64,000 bases of DNA from NCBI GenBank assembly GCA_963978895.1, contig OZ022243.1, positions 8,358,250 through 8,422,249 on the forward strand, written 5' to 3'. Below are positions 55,636 through 64,000 of this stretch, in pieces. Numbering within the stretch: the stretch's first letter is position 1; every line of letters begins with the position of its first letter. The position numbers and the translations under genes are program-made. The stretch comes from Erpobdella octoculata (taxonomy: Eukaryota > Annelida > Clitellata > Hirudinida > Erpobdellidae). The notes below the pieces were generated by a model. It was not told the origin of the DNA. It saw only the letters and a list, made by a program, of their open reading frames with translations, and did not search any database.

Positions 55636-56130
55636 CTGCAACTCATTTTTGTAAAACACAAAATGTTAGAGCATAATGATAATCTTATAATAATTAATAA
55701 TAATATAACATAATTAAACACGTGCAATGCAACAAACGAAACAAATTGAAAGATACACAGTAAATCATGATTTTAAAAACTAAAAACAAATTACCAAAGC
55801 TTTGCCACTTACTTTTGAATGGGAGATATGAACAATGAATTTCTAATTTGATTTAATTTTAATTTGTTAAGTCTGGAACTCTTTTTGTGAAGCACAAAAT
55901 ATCTCTAAATAGAAGAAATTCGAAAACTTATGCAATGATCATGTATTGGCACTTTTGGCCAGGAAGGTTTTTTGGCCCCCTGAGCCTGGGGATCTTAACT
56001 TTCCAGGCCAAAAGTTCCTATGTACGACCATCGAAGGTAATTGCGTAATAAAATTCAAATTTTGTTTACGTAACAACGTTAGAAGGCTTCAAGCAACTTT
56101 TAGCAAATCTATTTTACGTCTTATGGGCTA
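55636..56130. other. Non-coding, partly duplicated from the exon region
   Basis: It contains the diverged duplicate of 55590-55680 described above. The 61-codon plus-strand frame at 55946-56131 has balanced composition (KVFWPPEPGDLNFPGQKF) but no recognisable domain. Confidence 0.35.
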
Positions 56131-56139
56131 AAATAAGTT

Positions 56140-56301
56140 ATGAAAGAGTGGAAAAGAAAGAATGAGCGCGAGCGGGAACGGAAACGGGAAAGCAAGCGGG
56201 AACGGAAACGGGAGAGCGAGCGGGGAAGTAAACGGGACCAAGAGAGAAAAATGATAAAAAACCTCTGAAAACCCCGAGCAACGCAGGGTAACCCCGCTAT
56301 A
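56140..56301 (-). repeat. ACCCGG-head dispersed repeat, copy 3
   Basis: In reverse complement it starts TAGCGGGGTTACCCTGCGTT and leads into 24-bp repeats around CGCTTGCTTTCCCGTTTCCG. It abuts the (TATATG)n tract at its head end. Confidence 0.6.
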
Positions 56302-56302
56302 A

Positions 56303-56737
<435 letters not shown>

Positions 56738-56874
56738 TTATTTATACAAAAAATCACAATTTCGACAAAAAAACAAATAAGGGGCAACAGAAAAAGAACA
56801 AATGTTCCTGCGAGACTGTAACCCTGTACATAAAATTGAAAAAAAAGTAAAAATTTACAAAAGAGCAAATATCT

Positions 56875-59845
56875 TCACTGAATTGGTATGAAGTCTTTCA
56901 AAGTCTTGTGCAGCAGGTAATTTTTCAGAGAAGCCTTGAATGAGCTGAGAGAACTTTTGTTGATGTCATGCGGCAGAGAATTCCAGATCTTAGGACCAAC
57001 AAATTTTATCGAGTGCATTCCAAGTGTCGACCGGATCAATCCTGAACGGAAACAGTGTTTAGAACGCACAAAATGGTTGTGAACTTCTTCTGCTTTATAA
57101 AGGTGACTCGTTGAATATTGGGGTGAAAGATCATGTGCATACTTATACATGTAAATTGCTGATTGATATAGACAGACTTGATCAATTGTCAACAAATGGT
57201 TGTTTATCCGAGTGGTTTTGGTTGAATGACTCCTGGGCAGGTGAAAAATTGCTCTAATAATACGTTTTTGTAGAATCATTATTTTCGTTATTCGACTTCT
57301 GTAGTTGATACACCATATAAAATTACAATAGTTAATGAAAGGATATATTAATGAAAAGTACAGTGTCAGCAAAACCTTGCTAGGAAGAAACCACGAAAGA
57401 CGATGAATTATACCTGAATGCAGGGAAACTTTTTTGAAAACATAGTTTACATGATGAGCCCATGTTAAGTGTTGATCAACGTAGACTCCTAAAAATTTTG
57501 TTACTGAAACATTATCTATTTTAGAGCCATCAACTGTTAGTTCTATGTTGTCTGGGGAAAACCTTTTACGAGGATTATGAAATACAATGTAGTTACTTTT
57601 ATCAGCATTGAGAGATAATTTATTGCATTTAAACCAAAAGGATAATTTATTCAGTTCAGTGTTTGTTTTTTGTATCAAATCTGGTAAAGATTTATCTGAA
57701 ATGAAAGCAGTTGTGTCATCAGCAAATAGAAAATATTTAAAAAACAGAGAGCTATTGGAGAGATCATTAACGTAGATTATGAACAGAAGCGGCCCGAGTA
57801 TAGATCCTTGGGGAACACCACAAGTAATAGATTTGAAACTGGACAATTCATTGTTAAATTGTACACATTGAGATCTCCCAGACAAATAATTTCTAAACCA
57901 GTTAAGCTCAGTCTGAGATATACCGTAGTGCTTTAGTTTTGCAATAATGATATTGTGATCAATAGTGTCAAAGGCTTTGGATAAGTCAAGGAAAATTGCA
58001 AGTGGTATTTCACTATGGTCGATTGAGTAAAGAATTTTATCTTGTAAGTTACTAACAGCCATATAAGTAGAGAAACCTGGACGAAAACCATACTGATGTT
58101 CATATAATAATAAATTTTTGTTGAAATAATTGTAGAGCTGTATATGAACAACTTTTTCAAAAAACTTGGAAAAAAATGGTAAAATAGAAATTGGACGGTA
58201 GTTAGAAGTTGATGATTTTTTTCCTGATTTGAATAACGGTATGACTTTTGCTAATTTTATTTGATAAGGAACAATACCGGTTTGTAGTGAACAGTTAATG
58301 ATACACGAAAGTACCACTGCTATGTGATCAATAGATAGAATAGCAAGGTGAGGGTCGATATCATCAACCCCAGAAGAATGAGAAATTTTAAGTTTTTTAG
58401 AAATATTAATTATATCTAAGTGAGTACAAGAAGAAAATTTAAATAATGTTGAAACTAAAGGTGGTAAAAATTGTTTATAAGAATCTCCATAATCAGGAAT
58501 CTTGGATGCTAAATTAATTCCGATATCAGTAAAGTAGCTGTTAAACGCATCACTAATAATTAATTCATCAGTTGTCAAGCAATCGTTGACAACAAATTTA
58601 TCATGCAATTTATTATTTTTATGATTTCCGTTAATGAGTGAGTTAATTAAAGTCCAAGTTTTCTTGATGTTGTTTTTGTAAGAAGTAAATTTTTCAGCAT
58701 AAAATTGTTTGATAGTTTTTTTCTTCAGAGATTTGAATATGTTTCTACTTTGAACAAATTTGACTTTATTTTCAAGAGTTGGCTCTTTAATGTAATTTTT
58801 GTAAAGTTTAGATTTTAATTTGCACCTATCAAGTAATTCCTGGTTCATCCAATCTTTTTTAAATTTTGGATTTGCTAAAGGAAAACTTGAAATAGGGAAA
58901 GATTCATTATAAACCTTATCATATAAGTTTATAAACATTGAGTAAGCTTTTTCAGGGTCGGCATTTTCGCAAGCTTGAAATACACAGGACCAGTTTGTAT
59001 TTTGCAACAAATTGAGAAAATGTAATTTGTTTGCAGGCTTTGTAGCTCTTCTGTTTATAGATTTTTTGGCATAGATTTTTGTTGTTCGTTTCATTGTTAT
59101 GATTATGGGAAGGTGATCCGATAAGTCGTAGTAGATTATTGATGAAGAAATATTGCAGAGTGGCTCATTTGTAAAAATATTGTCTATTAAAGATTTCGAT
59201 TCGGGAGTTATTCTTGTTGGTTTGGTGATTGTTGGTAGTATGTGGTAAGAAGATAAGAGATTGAAAAAATCATTTGAGATGTGTCCAGGGTCATCAATTT
59301 TAAGCAAATCAATATTAAAATCACCTAGTAGAAACAAAAACCTGTGTGACATAAGAAAATCATTTAGTAAAGTATGAAGTTCGTCTAGAAAACATGAGAT
59401 ATTAGAGCTTGGCGGGCGGTAGATAATACAATAGGTGTAGGTTTTATGAAGGTGTGTAACTTTTATTACCAGGAACTCAAAAGAGAAGGCTGAAAAATCT
59501 ACTTCAACAACTTCGTAAGATAGTTGAGATTTGACAAGAAGACCAACACCTCCACCTCTTCCTTCCTTACGGTTCTTGAAAACAAAGTTGTAGTTAGGAA
59601 ATATAACTAAATTTGCTTTAGCATCATTGAGCCAAGTTTCAGTTATGCCAATAATATCGGGGGAGCAAAAGTGAAGAAGGGTATCAAGTTCTGAAGTTTT
59701 GTTGTTTAAACTACGGCAGTTAATGTGAAGGAGTGATAGTATAGAGTTGGACAAAAATTTTGAGATGTTGTCTAGAGTTTCATAAGAGGTGTCTATAGAT
59801 GCAGAGTTTTCTATTGATTCTAAAGTGTCACAATGTGTGTCAAAT

Positions 59846-59862
<17 letters not shown>
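56875..59862 (-). CDS. LINE ORF2: endonuclease / reverse transcriptase
   Basis: An uninterrupted 995-residue protein that would nick target DNA and reverse-transcribe its own RNA (target-primed reverse transcription). Residues 40-255 are an EEP endonuclease: LLHINCRSLN, ITETW (Glu75), RGGGVGLLV, IIYRPP, LLGDFN (Asp181, Asn183) and LSDH (Asp249, His250). Residues about 535-800 are the reverse transcriptase: NYRPISILPFFSKFFEKV, YGFRPGFST, FLDLSKAFDTIDH (Asp626), GVPQGSILGPLLFIIYVNDL and FADD (Asp715, Asp716). The C-terminal region ends with GPKIWNSLPHDI and FKASLKNYLL, typical of the CR1/L2/jockey group. All catalytic residues are present, suggesting recent insertion. The start codon overlaps the end of ORF1. 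Confidence 0.93.
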
Positions 59863-62743
<2,881 letters not shown>

Positions 62744-62744
62744 A

Positions 62745-62782
62745 TAGTTCCCGCTCGCTCACCCGCTCCGCTCCGCTCAATT
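62745..62782 (+). repeat. Repeat edge abutting the hexanucleotide array
   Basis: GTTCCCGCTCGCTCACCCGC then TCCGCTCCGCTC; in reverse complement it is nearly identical to 31888-31923. In both places it directly follows a TA-rich tract. Confidence 0.65.
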
Positions 62783-64000
62783 TGTGACGGATTTCACTTT
62801 TTTTTCTCTATATTTGATTCCCCTTGACTCTCAAGGTTGTGTGAAAATTTTATTACGATCGGATGAATGGTGTAGCAATGCATAAAGGACATATGTACAT
62901 ACAAACATTCATTTTTATATATATATTGCTAATGGACTTCTTAATATTAAGTACTCCATGAGTTGATTCCCAGGAGCAGATGGTAATTTGAATTACTATC
63001 AATAAACTAGGGATAGACCGTCAAAAATAATCGATTTTTTTAAATTTCAATATTTACTAGCAGGAATACCCGGCGAGGTTTTTTATCGTTTACAGATTAC
63101 TGTTATTGAAATTGTTTAGTGTAATGAAGAAGATTGAATCAGATGTTAATTTGAATTACTCTTAATAAATTAGGGATAAACCGTCAAAAATGACAGATTT
63201 TTTTTTTAATTTCATTATTTATTATTTTTCGATTGCAGCGTAACTTTTTATCGTTAGAACTGACAATTTATAATTGCGAAATAACTTTTAAAATTTATAA
63301 CAGTTCAAATTAGTTTTATTGCTTTGAATTCGTAGTTATCTTGAGAGATGTATAAACACATTTGATAATAGCCATCGCATACTACCACTTTGTTTTTTGT
63401 TTGACCTAGGAAAACACACGCACATTACTTAAACACATCACATAACACCCATCCCGTCCAAATTGTCTCAGACAGATTCATACGTTAATTTATCAAACAA
63501 ACAAACACACACATACTGCTGGCCGTTTCAGTGTACTCTAATTCTTTTGCAATGCACCAGTCAGAGGTGTTTGTCACGCAAAAATTAAATTTAGAAAGGG
63601 ACGGCGGTATTTGTGAGCCATCGTCAAAATTCAACATAACTAAAATTGCTATTTTAGTTTAAATCATTATTGTCATCATTATCATCATCGTTGTCATCAG
63701 TCATCAGTCTCAAGATCTCTAATAATTGTTTCGTTAATTAGCAACTAAATTTCATCTATCGTATTTTTTAAAATTGCCTGTAAACAAAGTTTAAAATTGT
63801 GTGTAGTGGTAATTTTATTGCAACATCAATACTAAAACAAACAAAAAGATTTGTTAAAAATTGCTTAAAACCTTTATCAAACCTCGTTACTTGGACTAAA
63901 TTTGAATTTTGTTACGCAAGATCTTCAAGATCTAGCTAATTGTTAAATTTGGTTCGAATCGGTCCAGCCGTTTAAATTTTTATAGAAGATAAAAACCAAC
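62783..64000. other. Degraded repeats, no gene
   Basis: TTTTATTACGATCGGATGAA near 62848 and TTCGAATCGGTCCAGCCGTT near 63953 resemble the widespread tails of invertebrate non-autonomous elements. A fragment of the ACCCGG-head repeat lies at 63057-63090. A block of about 85 bp at 62980-63045 recurs at 63139-63205 (CAGATG.TAATTTGAATTACT, AGGGATA.ACCGTCAAAAAT), a partial tandem duplication with 159-bp offset. A CAGAGGTGTTT motif occurs at 63562-63572. Confidence 0.5.

Noticed and set aside
63945..63975. GGTTCGAATC as a tRNA B box
   Set aside because: No cloverleaf or A box surrounds it, and the context (TCGGTCCAGCCGTTT) is a common tail of invertebrate non-autonomous elements.

Overview
The window is AT-rich, intron-bearing metazoan DNA with almost no recognisable single-copy genes. 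It is full of eukaryotic mobile elements (LINEs, Helitrons, MULE/foldback elements, a pogo/Tigger relic, a SINE-like retroposon, an inverted-repeat MITE) and long perfect microsatellites that only a long-read assembly would resolve. There is no bacterial gene organisation. The repeat spectrum fits an invertebrate. A tunicate such as Ciona is my best guess, at low confidence, because no diagnostic host gene is present.

Region 1-30 kb is mostly non-coding, with element relics: a SINE-like copy (920-1095), a 15-bp minisatellite (6676-6927), (CT)n (8311-8698), a Helitron helicase tail with an intact Helitron 3' terminus (12126-12651), a LINE endonuclease relic cut by a 670-bp (ATTC)n tract (13834-15146), a LINE reverse-transcriptase tail (17729-18100), a pogo-type transposase relic (21729-22131), and a MULE/foldback element with a 9-bp target duplication (22194-23631). 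These are followed by an inverted-repeat MITE and two further SINE-like copies with target duplications (24261-25031), another LINE tail (25795-26174) and a second foldback element with an 11-bp duplication (26454-27622).

Region 30-56 kb starts with a 1,350-bp non-autonomous Helitron. Next comes the centrepiece: ten nearly identical head-to-tail copies (period 1,954 bp, minus strand) of a single-exon gene for a BTB-domain protein with one C2HC and one C2H2 zinc finger. Each copy has its own TATA box, four CCAAT boxes and AATAAA signal. The array is bordered on the left by a unit that lost its whole coding region and by an older fragment. A second Helitron sits in the 3' flank of the leftmost complete copy, and the other copies preserve the empty insertion site. 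The outer copies differ most and the inner ones are nearly identical, as expected for homogenisation by unequal exchange or conversion. Behind the array lie two candidate exons of an unrecognised minus-strand gene (54708-55635).

Region 56-64 kb holds a LINE with an intact 995-residue endonuclease/reverse transcriptase (ORF2), the 3' part of ORF1 and a poly(A) tail. It is embedded in a (TATATG)n hexanucleotide tract about 0.4 kb long on one side and 2.35 kb on the other. The last 1.2 kb holds degraded repeats.

Functionally, the only host-like coding potential is the BTB-zinc-finger array, a presumptive multi-copy nuclear regulator. The rest documents successive transposition, and several nested insertions can be ordered in time from the sequence alone.
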